A stretch of 41,259 nucleotides of DNA, from positions 1-41,259 of the forward strand of contig JAJZMB010000186.1 in the NCBI GenBank assembly GCA_021803205.1. The letters are read 5' to 3'. The position numbers were made by a program, and so were the translations under genes. Source of the stretch: Bacillota bacterium. Its GTDB lineage: Bacteria; Bacillota; Sulfobacillia; RBS10-35; JAJYVN01. Within the stretch, counting starts at the first letter, position 1; the number at the start of each line of letters is the position of its first letter. Under the pieces are notes generated by a model that worked only from the letters and a program-made list of their open reading frames with translations, was not told the DNA's origin and searched no databases. Below, piece after piece: positions 34,187 through 41,259 of the stretch.

Positions 34187-34753
34187 ATGGCGGAGCCGGC
34201 TGCCGCGCGCCAGCGACGGCGTCGCGATGCGCTGAGTGCCACTTTGGCGCGCGATCCTCTCCTCACGGACGCGGCGCTCGCGGGTCTGCTCGGCGTGAGT
34301 GTGCAGACGGTGCGCCTGGACCGGATGGCGCTCGGCATCCCTGAGGTGAGGGGACGCGCGCGTGCCGTGGCGGAACGCACGCTCCGGGGGGGGGCAGTGC
34401 GGGCTGTGCGCGGGGAGGTGCTCGATCTCGAACCGGGCGTCTCTGCGGTAGCCTTGCTGCCGACGGATCCGGTAGAGTCGGCGGCGTGGGCCAGCGACAC
34501 TGCGCTCTTCGCCGACGCGGAGGCGTTGGCGCTGGCGGCGAGCGGGCTCGTCCCCGCCGATGTCCGGCTGGTAAACGTCAAGTTCCGGCGGCCCGGGCGC
34601 GTGCAGGGCCGGCTTGTGGCCAAGGCGGAGGTGCTGCAGCGGCGTCCGGTCGCCGATGGGGAGCGGCGTGTTGTGCTGGTGCAGATCCGCGCGGACGACC
34701 AGCCGCTCTTTCGGGCTAAGTTCGTGGTGGGGGCCGCGGCGCCCGGCTGCTAG
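34187..34753 (+). CDS. fapR: fatty acid biosynthesis transcriptional regulator FapR
   Basis: FapR represses fatty-acid and phospholipid genes and is released by malonyl-CoA. The 188-residue protein has an N-terminal DeoR-like helix-turn-helix (PLLTDAALAGLLGVSVQTVRLDRMALGIPEVR, in part), a linker helix, and a hot-dog effector domain with SDTALFADAEALALA and VRLVNVKFRRPGRVQGRLVAKAEV (in part). The position directly before plsX and the fab genes is diagnostic. The ATG has GGAGG about ten bases upstream. A 9-G run at 34386-34394 lies within the coding region. Confidence 0.93.
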   Translation: MAEPAAARQRRRRDALSATLARDPLLTDAALAGLLGVSVQTVRLDRMALGIPEVRGRARAVAERTLRGGAVRAVRGEVLDLEPGVSAVALLPTDPVESAAWASDTALFADAEALALAASGLVPADVRLVNVKFRRPGRVQGRLVAKAEVLQRRPVADGERRVVLVQIRADDQPLFRAKFVVGAAAPGC

Positions 34754-34896
34754 GTGGCTCCGCAAGAGCCGACGCTCGCAGCGGTCCACCCGGTGGCCGC
34801 GACCGGGATGACCCGGTGGTCGCCTGTGGGTAGGGGTCGGCAATCGCGTTCTTCTGGGCTCGCGCCGGAAGGGGCCTGGAAAGGGGTCGGGATGAG

Positions 34897-35916
34897 ATGC
34901 GCATCGCGGTGGACGCCATGGGCGGCGATCACCACCCTGTGGCACCGGTACGGGGTGCCCTGGAAGCACTTGCGGCCCGGCGGGATGTGGAGGTCCTGCT
35001 TGTGGGCGACCCCGAGGCTATCCGGCGGGCTATGAACGATGGTGCTGACGCGACCAAGCAGCGCTGGGACATCGTTCCCGCGACCGAGGTCATCGGCGCC
35101 GGTGATGCGCCGACGGCGGCCGTGCGGGAAAAGAAGGATTCCTCCATCGTGGTCGGGCTCGGCCTATGCAAGCAGGGCCGGGCCGATGCCTTCGTCTCGT
35201 CCGGGAACACCGGAGCCCTGATGGCGGGGGCCTTCCTGAACTTCGGCCGTATCCCGGGCGTGCTGCGCCCGGCGATGCCGGTCGTCCTGCCCACGGTGGA
35301 CGGGCGCGGCCTGGTCTTTTTGGACATCGGTGCGCACATGGATGCCGACGCACGCAACCTGTACGACTATGCCATCATGGGTAGCCTGTTCGCGGAACGC
35401 GCCCGGGCCATCGAACGCCCCCGGGTGGCCCTGCTCAACGTGGGCACTGAAGAACGCAAGGGTACGGCGGTGAGCCGGGAGGCCTTCGGTCTGCTGCAGA
35501 ACTCGCCGCTGCGCTTCGTGGGCAACATCGAAGGCCGCGACCTGTTTGCGAACGTCGCGGACGTGGTCGTCACCGATGGGTTCGTCGGCAATGTGGTCAT
35601 CAAAGCCCTTGAAGGTTTCGGCATCGGCATCTCCCAGGTTATGGGCCGCGAATTGCGCCATTCGGGCTTGATGACCTTGGTGGGCGCGGCCCTGGCCGCG
35701 CGTACGCTGCGCGGCCTGCGCAAGCGGATGGACTACTCCGAATATGGCGGAGTTCCCTTTCTGGGCGTCGGTGGCGTGTGCATCAAGTGCCACGGCAGTT
35801 CCGGTGCGCGGGCGATGAAGAACGGCGTGCTTGTGGCGGCCCAGGTGGTGGAGACCGGTCTGGTCTCCTCCATCGCCGAGACTCTCGGAGAAGGGGCGAG
35901 GTCCGGTGGCGGATGA
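34897..35916 (+). CDS. plsX: phosphate acyltransferase PlsX
   Basis: PlsX makes acyl-phosphate from acyl-ACP for phosphatidic acid synthesis. The 339-residue protein starts MRIAVDAMGGDHHPVAPV. It has SSGNTGALMAGAFLNFGRIPGVLRPA (in part), NVGTEERKGTAVSREAF, VGNIEGRDLFANVADVVVTDGFVGNV (in part) and the C-terminal GGVPFLGVGGVCIKCHGSS (in part). The length is standard. A 143-base gap separates it from fapR, while the next gene overlaps its end by 11 bases. Confidence 0.96.
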   Translation: MRIAVDAMGGDHHPVAPVRGALEALAARRDVEVLLVGDPEAIRRAMNDGADATKQRWDIVPATEVIGAGDAPTAAVREKKDSSIVVGLGLCKQGRADAFVSSGNTGALMAGAFLNFGRIPGVLRPAMPVVLPTVDGRGLVFLDIGAHMDADARNLYDYAIMGSLFAERARAIERPRVALLNVGTEERKGTAVSREAFGLLQNSPLRFVGNIEGRDLFANVADVVVTDGFVGNVVIKALEGFGIGISQVMGRELRHSGLMTLVGAALAARTLRGLRKRMDYSEYGGVPFLGVGGVCIKCHGSSGARAMKNGVLVAAQVVETGLVSSIAETLGEGARSGGG

Positions 35917-37030
35917 GCCTTCGGTTCCCGTACAGACGCCCGGTGTGCAGGCGGTTCGTCCCGGCACCTCCGATGCCGGCGGCGAGCGGCCGACGGCCGC
36001 CGATGCGCGCCCTGGGTTCGGGTGGGTGGCGGACGGCGGGGGTGGAGTCTCCGCCGCCGGTATTCTCGGCGCGGGCCACCATCTGCCGCTGCGGGTGCTC
36101 ACCAACGAGGAGATCACGCGCACCATGGACACCAGCGACGAATGGATTCAGTCCCGCACGGGGATTCGGCAGCGGCGAGTGGCGGCGGAGGAGGAGGCCA
36201 CCAGCGACCTGGCTCTTCCCGCCGCGCGACAGGCGCTGACGCGAGCGGGCGTCGCGGCCGCGGACCTTGATCTGATCCTGGTCGCGACGGTCACCCCGGA
36301 CCACGCCTTCCCGTCCACGGCGTGCGTGCTGCAGGAACGCATCGGCGCCAAGCGCGCGGCGGCGATGGACATCTCCGCGGCCTGCACCGGGTTCTTGTAC
36401 GGGCTGTCCACGGCCGAGGCCCTGATCCGGGCCGGGAGCATCCGCTACGCCCTGGTGGTGGGCGCGGAGGTTCTGAGCAAGATCGTGAACTGGCAGGACC
36501 GGAGCACGGCCATCCTCCTGGGGGACGGGGCCGGCGCCGCTGTGCTCGGTCCGGCGCCGTACGGCTTCGGCGTGCTGTCCACGTACCTGGGCGCCGACGG
36601 AAGCGGCGGACCACTGGTGTGCATGCCGGCGGGGGGCAGCCGTATGCCGACCACACCGGAGACCCTGCGCGCGGGTCTCAACACCTTTCGGCAAAACGGC
36701 CGGGAGGTCTATCGTTTCGCCATCCAGATCATGGGGGATGCCGCCGAGGAAGCGCTGAGCAGGGCGCGGCTGAGCCCGGCAGACGTCGCGCTGCTGGTGC
36801 CCCATCAGGCCAACTACCGCATCATTGAGGCTGCGGCCAGGCGGTTTGGCTTCCCCATGGATCGGGTGTGGGTCAATATCGACCGCTACGGCAACACCTC
36901 GTCGGCCTCCATCCCGATCGGTCTCTCGGAGGCGGCGGGCGCTGGGCGGTTGCGGCGGGGGGACATCGTACTGGCCGTGGCGTTCGGCGGCGGCCTGACG
37001 TGGGGTTCGGCCGTTGTCCGCTGGTTGTGA
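35906..37030 (+). CDS. fabH: 3-oxoacyl-ACP synthase III (FabH)
   Basis: FabH starts fatty-acid synthesis by condensing acyl-CoA with malonyl-ACP. Catalytic Cys in DISAACTGFLYGL, His in VPHQANYRIIEAAA and Asn in NIDRYGNTSSASIP are all present, as is TDEWIQSRTGIRQRR-like TSDEWIQSRTGI. GTG 35906 overlaps plsX and gives 374 residues, about 40-50 more than usual, with a Pro/Gly-rich N-terminus. GTG 36026 would give the standard length (~334) but has a weaker site. The overlap with plsX and GCGAGGT site favour the longer form. Confidence 0.93.
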   Translation: MADEPSVPVQTPGVQAVRPGTSDAGGERPTAADARPGFGWVADGGGGVSAAGILGAGHHLPLRVLTNEEITRTMDTSDEWIQSRTGIRQRRVAAEEEATSDLALPAARQALTRAGVAAADLDLILVATVTPDHAFPSTACVLQERIGAKRAAAMDISAACTGFLYGLSTAEALIRAGSIRYALVVGAEVLSKIVNWQDRSTAILLGDGAGAAVLGPAPYGFGVLSTYLGADGSGGPLVCMPAGGSRMPTTPETLRAGLNTFRQNGREVYRFAIQIMGDAAEEALSRARLSPADVALLVPHQANYRIIEAAARRFGFPMDRVWVNIDRYGNTSSASIPIGLSEAAGAGRLRRGDIVLAVAFGGGLTWGSAVVRWL

Positions 37031-37082
37031 AAGGGAAATGGCGCCGCTCAAGGCCAGGGATCAGCGGGAGGGAGGTATGCGG

Positions 37083-38045
37083 ATGCGGCTCGCGTTTGTC
37101 TTTCCAGGACAGGGCGCCCAATTCGTCGGCATGGGGCGGGAACTGTACGCAGCCCATCCCACTGCCCGGGCCGTGCTGGACGCCGCCGCGGCGGCCAGCG
37201 GGGTGGACATTCCGCAGTTGTGCTTCGAGGGTCCGGCCGAGCGACTGAATGAGACGGAGATCACCCAACCCGCGATCCTGGCGGTATCGGCGGCGGCCTT
37301 GGCCGTCCTGGTGGAGCGGGGCGTCCGTCCCGCCGCTGCGGCGGGGCTGTCCTTGGGGGAGTATGGGGCCCTCCTCGCTGCCGAGGCCGCGGAACTGCCG
37401 GCCCTGGCGCATTTGGTGCGGCTGCGGGGGCGGTACATGCAGGAGGCGGTACCCCTGGGCACCGGCGGGATGGCCGTCGTCCTGGGGTTGGATCGACCGG
37501 CCGCGGAGCGGCTCTGCGCCGCCGCTCTGGAGTCGATGGCAGCAGAGGCGCCCCCGGGCGGCTGGGTGCTGTCGCTTGCGAACCTGAACTGTCCGGGTCA
37601 GATCGTGATCGCCGGCCACCTGGCGGTGTTGCGGCGGGCCATCGCCCTGGGCAGGGAGTTCGGCGCGCGCCGCCTGACCCTGCTGCCGGTGAGCGCGCCG
37701 TTCCATTGCGCCCTGATGCGCCCCGCGGCCGAGCGCCTCCGGCCTGCGCTGGATGCACTGCCGCTTCGGCCGGCTCGGCTGCCCGTCGTCGCCAATGTGC
37801 ACGCGGATGTTGTGACTGACCCTGCGGATGTGCGGCAGGCGCTGCTTCGGCAGGTGGACGCTCCGGTTCTGTGGGAGGACTGCGTGCGGCGTCTGGGTGC
37901 CCTCGGCTGCGATACATTCGTGGAGGTGGGGCCGGGCCGAACGTTGAGCGGAATGATCGGCCGCATCCTCCCCGCAGCCCGCGCACTGGCCATCGGGGAT
38001 GTACAGACGCTGGAGTCCTGCCTGCAGGAACTTGGGGTGGCCTAG
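37083..38045 (+). CDS. fabD: malonyl-CoA:ACP transacylase (FabD)
   Basis: FabD loads malonyl groups onto acyl carrier protein. The 320-residue protein begins [18 protein letters not shown]. It has the nucleophile motif [13 protein letters not shown] (Ser near residue 90), the substrate-binding [23 protein letters not shown] (in part), the catalytic His in [10 protein letters not shown] and the late [25 protein letters not shown] precedes two candidate starts, ATG 37077 and ATG 37083; the latter has better spacing. Confidence 0.95.
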   Translation: MRLAFVFPGQGAQFVGMGRELYAAHPTARAVLDAAAAASGVDIPQLCFEGPAERLNETEITQPAILAVSAAALAVLVERGVRPAAAAGLSLGEYGALLAAEAAELPALAHLVRLRGRYMQEAVPLGTGGMAVVLGLDRPAAERLCAAALESMAAEAPPGGWVLSLANLNCPGQIVIAGHLAVLRRAIALGREFGARRLTLLPVSAPFHCALMRPAAERLRPALDALPLRPARLPVVANVHADVVTDPADVRQALLRQVDAPVLWEDCVRRLGALGCDTFVEVGPGRTLSGMIGRILPAARALAIGDVQTLESCLQELGVA

Positions 38046-38149
38046 CGGTACCGTTCCCGGCCGGGTACCGGAGGTCCGGCCCGTTATCCGCGGTCAGACG
38101 ATTTGGCGCGAACACGGGTCTGCGCCCGGCGCAGCGAGGGGGGCGGCGA

Positions 38150-38896
38150 ATGGTGCTGGACGGTACGGTAGCGGTGGTGACCGGGGGTTCCCGAGGCATC
38201 GGACGGGCGGTGTGTCTGGCATTCGCCGCGGCCGGTGCGCGGGTGGTCGTCGGCTACCGGAGCCGGTCGGACGCCGCGGAGGAGGTGGTATCGGCCATCG
38301 CCGCGCGTGGTGGGACGGCGGTGGCTCAGGGTGGGGACGTCTCGGTGCGTGATGATGCCGATGCGCTGATTGGCGCGGCGCGAGAGCGGTTCGGCCGGGT
38401 GGACGTCCTGGTGAACAATGCGGGGCTTACCCGTGACGGCCTGCTCTTGCGGATGCGCGACGAGGACTGGCGAGAGGTGCTCAAGGCCGATCTGGACGGG
38501 GCGTTTTTCTGTCTGCGGGCCGCGGCCAAGGTCATGCTGAAGCAGAGATCCGGTCGGATCATCAACGTGGCGTCGGTCGCCGGCCTGGTCGGCAATCCGG
38601 GACAGGCGAACTACAGCGCCGCCAAGGCGGGCCTCATCGGGCTGACGCGGACGGCGGCGGCGGAACTGGGGCCGCGGCAGATCACCGTCAACGCTGTCGC
38701 CCCCGGATGGATCGAGACGGACATGACGCATTCTCTGCCCGAGACTCTGCGCCGGGCGGCCCTGGAACGTATCCCCCTGGGGCGCATGGGGCAGCCGGAT
38801 GACGTGGCGCAGGCTGTGCTGTTTTTAGCCTCGCCTGCCGCCGCGTACATCACCGGCACGGTGCTCGTTGTGGATGGCGGACTGACCAGGGGTTGA
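38150..38896 (+). CDS. fabG: 3-oxoacyl-ACP reductase (FabG)
   Basis: FabG reduces beta-ketoacyl-ACP with NADPH. The 248-residue short-chain dehydrogenase has the cofactor motif [26 protein letters not shown], the catalytic Ser in [16 protein letters not shown] and the [10 protein letters not shown] pair, followed by [14 protein letters not shown]. The ATG has GAGGGGGGCGG upstream. A 7-bp perfect hairpin (38046-38052 with 38064-38070) lies in the 104-base gap after fabD. Confidence 0.95.
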   Translation: MVLDGTVAVVTGGSRGIGRAVCLAFAAAGARVVVGYRSRSDAAEEVVSAIAARGGTAVAQGGDVSVRDDADALIGAARERFGRVDVLVNNAGLTRDGLLLRMRDEDWREVLKADLDGAFFCLRAAAKVMLKQRSGRIINVASVAGLVGNPGQANYSAAKAGLIGLTRTAAAELGPRQITVNAVAPGWIETDMTHSLPETLRRAALERIPLGRMGQPDDVAQAVLFLASPAAAYITGTVLVVDGGLTRG

Positions 38897-39030
38897 GGCG
38901 ACCGGCCGCGGATGGTGGTGCATGCGGGCACTCCCGCCGGTGGCGGTGTCGAAGGCGCCTGCGGTGGGGCGGAGCCGGGTGGCGTGGAATTACGGAGCGC
39001 GTGGGCTTCCAGATAAGGGAGGCGAGTCGT

Positions 39031-39270
39031 TTGGCCCAGGACGTACTCGAAAAGGTCAAGAAGATCATCGTCGAGCAACTCAGTGCGGAGGAGTCGGAGG
39101 TTACACCGGATGCCTCGTTCATCGAGGACCTGGGTGCGGACTCGCTGGACATCGTCGAACTGATCATGGCCCTGGAAGAGGAGTTCGGCGTTGAAATCCC
39201 AGACGAGGACGCCGAGAAGATTTCCACGGTCGGCGATGCGGTTAAGTATATCCAGGAGCATGCCCAGTAA
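39031..39270 (+). CDS. acpP: acyl carrier protein
   Basis: ACP carries growing acyl chains on phosphopantetheine. The 79-residue protein has the attachment motif [19 protein letters not shown] (Ser38), preceded by the usual helix [14 protein letters not shown] and ending in [20 protein letters not shown] 39031 follows GGGAGG with eight bases spacing and gives the standard N-terminus MAQDVLEKV. The acidic composition is typical. Confidence 0.96.
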   Translation: MAQDVLEKVKKIIVEQLSAEESEVTPDASFIEDLGADSLDIVELIMALEEEFGVEIPDEDAEKISTVGDAVKYIQEHAQ

Positions 39271-39461
39271 CGAAAGTGGCGGCCGCGCCCGGGGGCTGGA
39301 TCCCGGGCCGGTGCCGGCAACCGGAGGGAGGCGGCGCACAGGGGTGGCCGCGCTCGGGTGGCCCACGGCCCACGGCGTCGGCGGTCTGTGCGGCCCCTGC
39401 GGGCCCGGTGGGCGCGCCGTTTGGCTGTTCGGCCGGCGGCTCAGAGGGAGGGAGCCCGCAG

Positions 39462-40700
39462 GTGGCGCGTAGGGTGGTCATCACCGGGATCGGCGCGATC
39501 ACGCCGCTCGGATACACGGATCAATTGTGGGCAGCGCTTATGGCCGGCAGGTCCGGCATCGGGCCCATCACCCGTTTCGATGCCTCCGCATACCCATGCC
39601 GCATTGCGGCGGAGGTCAGGGACTTCTCCCCGGATCCATGGCTGCCGCGCAAGGAGTCGCGGCGCATGGACCGGTTCGCCCAGTTTGCGGTGGCATGCGC
39701 ACTCATGGCGAGCGCGGACGCCGGGGTGATGTGGCCCGAGATGGACCTCGACCGCGTCGGCGTGATCATGGGTACGGGTATCGGCGGGATGGGGACGCTG
39801 GTGGAGCAGTCGGCCATTCTGGCTGAACGCGGTCCGGATCGCGTGAGTCCCTTCTTTGTCCCCATGATGATCGCGAACATGGCCTCGGCGCAGGTGTCGA
39901 TCATCACCGGAGCCCGGGGGCCGAATATCACGACGGTGACGGCATGCTCCTCTTCGGCCAACGCGATCGGTGACGCGTTTCGCACAATTCAACGGGGCGA
40001 CGCGGACATGATGGTCACCGGCGGATCCGAAGCCGCCCTCCTGCCGCTGTCCATCGCCGGCTTTTGCGCGATGCGCGCGATGTCGACTCGGAACGAGGCG
40101 CCCGCGCGTGCCTGTCGGCCCTTCGATGCCAACCGTGATGGCTTTGTCCTTGGGGAGGGCGGCGGCGCCCTCATTCTGGAGGAACTGGAATCGGCATGCC
40201 GGCGAGGTGCCCGTATCCGTGCCGAACTGCTCGGCTACGGGCTCTCGGCGGATGCCTACGATGTTGTGCGCCCGGCCCCCGGGGGCGCGGGCCAGATCCT
40301 GGCCATGCAGCGTGCGCTTCAGGATGCCGGGCTGCGGCCGGACGCGGTGGGTTACGTGAACGCGCACGCCACATCTACGCCGGTCGGCGATCGGGAGGAG
40401 ATTCAAGCCATCCGGGCGGTCTTCGGACCATATGCGGCGGAACTGCCGGTCAGTTCCACCAAGTCGATGACGGGCCATCTCCTCGGGGCGGCCGGAGCGG
40501 TCGAACTCATCATTTGTGTGCGCGCGCTGGAATCGGGCGTGCTGCCGCCGACGATCAACTATGAGCAGGCAGACCCGGAGTGCGAGGTGGACTGCGTGCC
40601 CAACGTCGCGCGAGCGCAAGCGGTGGCGGTGGCCCTGTCCAACTCCTTCGGGTTTGGGGGTCATAACGTCAGTCTCATCGCCCGCCGCTGGGAAGGCTGA
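39462..40700 (+). CDS. fabF: 3-oxoacyl-ACP synthase II (FabF)
   Basis: FabF elongates acyl-ACP by condensation with malonyl-ACP. The 412-residue protein starts MARRVVITGIGAITPLG. It has the catalytic Cys in TTVTACSSSANAIGDA, the two histidines in NAHATSTPVGD and STKSMTGHLLGAAGAVE, and ends SNSFGFGGHNVSLI. The GTG start has GGGAGGGAG seven bases upstream. The 191-base gap after acpP holds no recognisable gene. It is the last fab gene of the operon; rnc usually follows in Bacillota. Confidence 0.96.
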   Translation: MARRVVITGIGAITPLGYTDQLWAALMAGRSGIGPITRFDASAYPCRIAAEVRDFSPDPWLPRKESRRMDRFAQFAVACALMASADAGVMWPEMDLDRVGVIMGTGIGGMGTLVEQSAILAERGPDRVSPFFVPMMIANMASAQVSIITGARGPNITTVTACSSSANAIGDAFRTIQRGDADMMVTGGSEAALLPLSIAGFCAMRAMSTRNEAPARACRPFDANRDGFVLGEGGGALILEELESACRRGARIRAELLGYGLSADAYDVVRPAPGGAGQILAMQRALQDAGLRPDAVGYVNAHATSTPVGDREEIQAIRAVFGPYAAELPVSSTKSMTGHLLGAAGAVELIICVRALESGVLPPTINYEQADPECEVDCVPNVARAQAVAVALSNSFGFGGHNVSLIARRWEG

Positions 40701-40829
40701 CAACGTGGCATCCGGATCCGCGCGGGCGTTCTGCCGGCCGATCGTCCCTCGGGTGGCATGAAGTGGGGCTGGCTGCCAGCCGCGCGGACGAGTTCGGCCG
40801 GCGTCGACCCAGGGATGGGGGTGTGCATA

Positions 40830-41259
40830 TTGGCAAAATCGGCAAATGGGCCGCCGTTTCCAGGCGTTCGTCAGGCCAGGGCGGGGCGCGGTGCGGCCGT
40901 GCCTGAGCCGGAAGCTGCGGGAAGCGCCCCGGAGGTCATTCCCGCGGTTCTCTCCGGCGCCGGGCAGCACCAGGCGCCCTCGGTGCGTGCTGAGGGCAAT
41001 GTTCGCGACGGGCGCGCGCATGGGACGGATCGGGCCTGGGCCGGAGCCGGGACGGCAGCAACCGATCTTTCGACGCCGGTCGCCCCATCGTCTGCGCGAG
41101 CGGAACCGGGCGGGGGACGAGGTTCGCGGCGCGCCGGCCAGCAAGGCAGCCCGGCGGCGGCAGCCGCCGGGGGAGAGGAAGCGGGTCGGGGCGATGCCGT
41201 CGGAGCGTCCGGTTCCGCTGCCCCCGCGGGTCAGGGTGCCGGCAGGCGTTCACGGCGTG
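40830..41259 (+). CDS. low-complexity ORF, 3' truncated by window edge
   Basis: From TTG 40830 (GGGGGTG six bases upstream; GTG 40821 is in the same frame) the frame is open to the right edge, about 143 codons without a stop. The translation is Ala/Gly/Arg/Pro-rich with no recognisable domain, e.g. AEPGGGRGSRRAGQQGSPA. It sits where rnc (RNase III) usually follows fabF. It might be a disordered N-terminal extension of a larger protein. The rest of 40701-40829 holds nothing I can identify. Confidence 0.4.
   Translation, partial: MAKSANGPPFPGVRQARAGRGAAVPEPEAAGSAPEVIPAVLSGAGQHQAPSVRAEGNVRDGRAHGTDRAWAGAGTAATDLSTPVAPSSARAEPGGGRGSRRAGQQGSPAAAAAGGEEAGRGDAVGASGSAAPAGQGAGRRSRR

Noticed and set aside
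39441..41144. 567-codon open frame on the minus strand
   Set aside because: It is antisense to fabF, whose motifs are unambiguous; long shadow frames are expected in GC-rich coding DNA and the translation has no domain.

Overview
The window is very GC-rich DNA from a spore-forming member of the Bacillota (Firmicutes). The evidence is a complete spoIIIAA-AH operon, the rarA-Rrf2-cysteine desulfurase-mnmA block, FapR-controlled fatty-acid genes, and many GTG/TTG starts preceded by strong GGAGG-type ribosome binding sites. The base composition and the gene set recall high-GC lineages such as Thermaerobacter, Symbiobacterium or Limnochordia. I cannot name a genus from sequence alone.

Layout. (1) 1-1687: C-terminal two-thirds of an aconitase. 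(2) 1.7-9.2 kb: a 6S RNA candidate, rarA, an orphan MotB-like protein, a convergent AI-2E-family permease, an IscR/CymR-type Rrf2 regulator, a cysteine desulfurase and mnmA. This is the Bacillota rarA-cymR-iscS-mnmA order with two extra genes inserted. Two nearly identical ~109-bp structured repeats (1704 and 6066) bracket the 6S RNA-rarA-motB-permease segment. (3) 9.2-11.2 kb: a divergent pair of exported proteins, one a probable Tat lipoprotein with a concanavalin-like fold. (4) 11.5-17.2 kb: spoIIIAA to spoIIIAH, the mother-cell side of the forespore feeding channel. spoIIIAF appears to need a non-canonical CTG start. (5) 17.5-22.0 kb: asp23, amaP, a DUF2273 gene, nusB, xseA, xseB, ispA. 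(6) 22.0-26.5 kb: a ~1-kb gap without convincing genes, followed by a small membrane protein, then dxs and tlyA. This is the genomic arrangement of OLE RNA (a large ornate non-coding RNA of extremophilic and anaerobic Bacillota) and its partner OapA. (7) 26.6-30.1 kb: a DapA-family aldolase and an ABC-class predicted ATPase with a long Arg/Gly-rich tail. (8) 30.3-34.0 kb: promoter, leader terminator, secD, secF and a CPBP-family membrane protein. (9) 34.1-40.7 kb: fapR, plsX, fabH, fabD, fabG, acpP, fabF with a candidate FapR operator. (10) 40.8 kb to the end: start of a low-complexity ORF that runs off the window.

How it fits together. Most genes are housekeeping modules co-directional on the plus strand: Fe-S and thio-tRNA metabolism, spore engulfment, cell-envelope stress, isoprenoid precursor supply (ispA, dxs), protein export (SecDF) and membrane lipid synthesis. 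The features most worth attention are non-coding: the OLE RNA locus, the 6S RNA, the paired mobile-like repeat with a cloverleaf-like fold, and the terminator-containing secDF leader.
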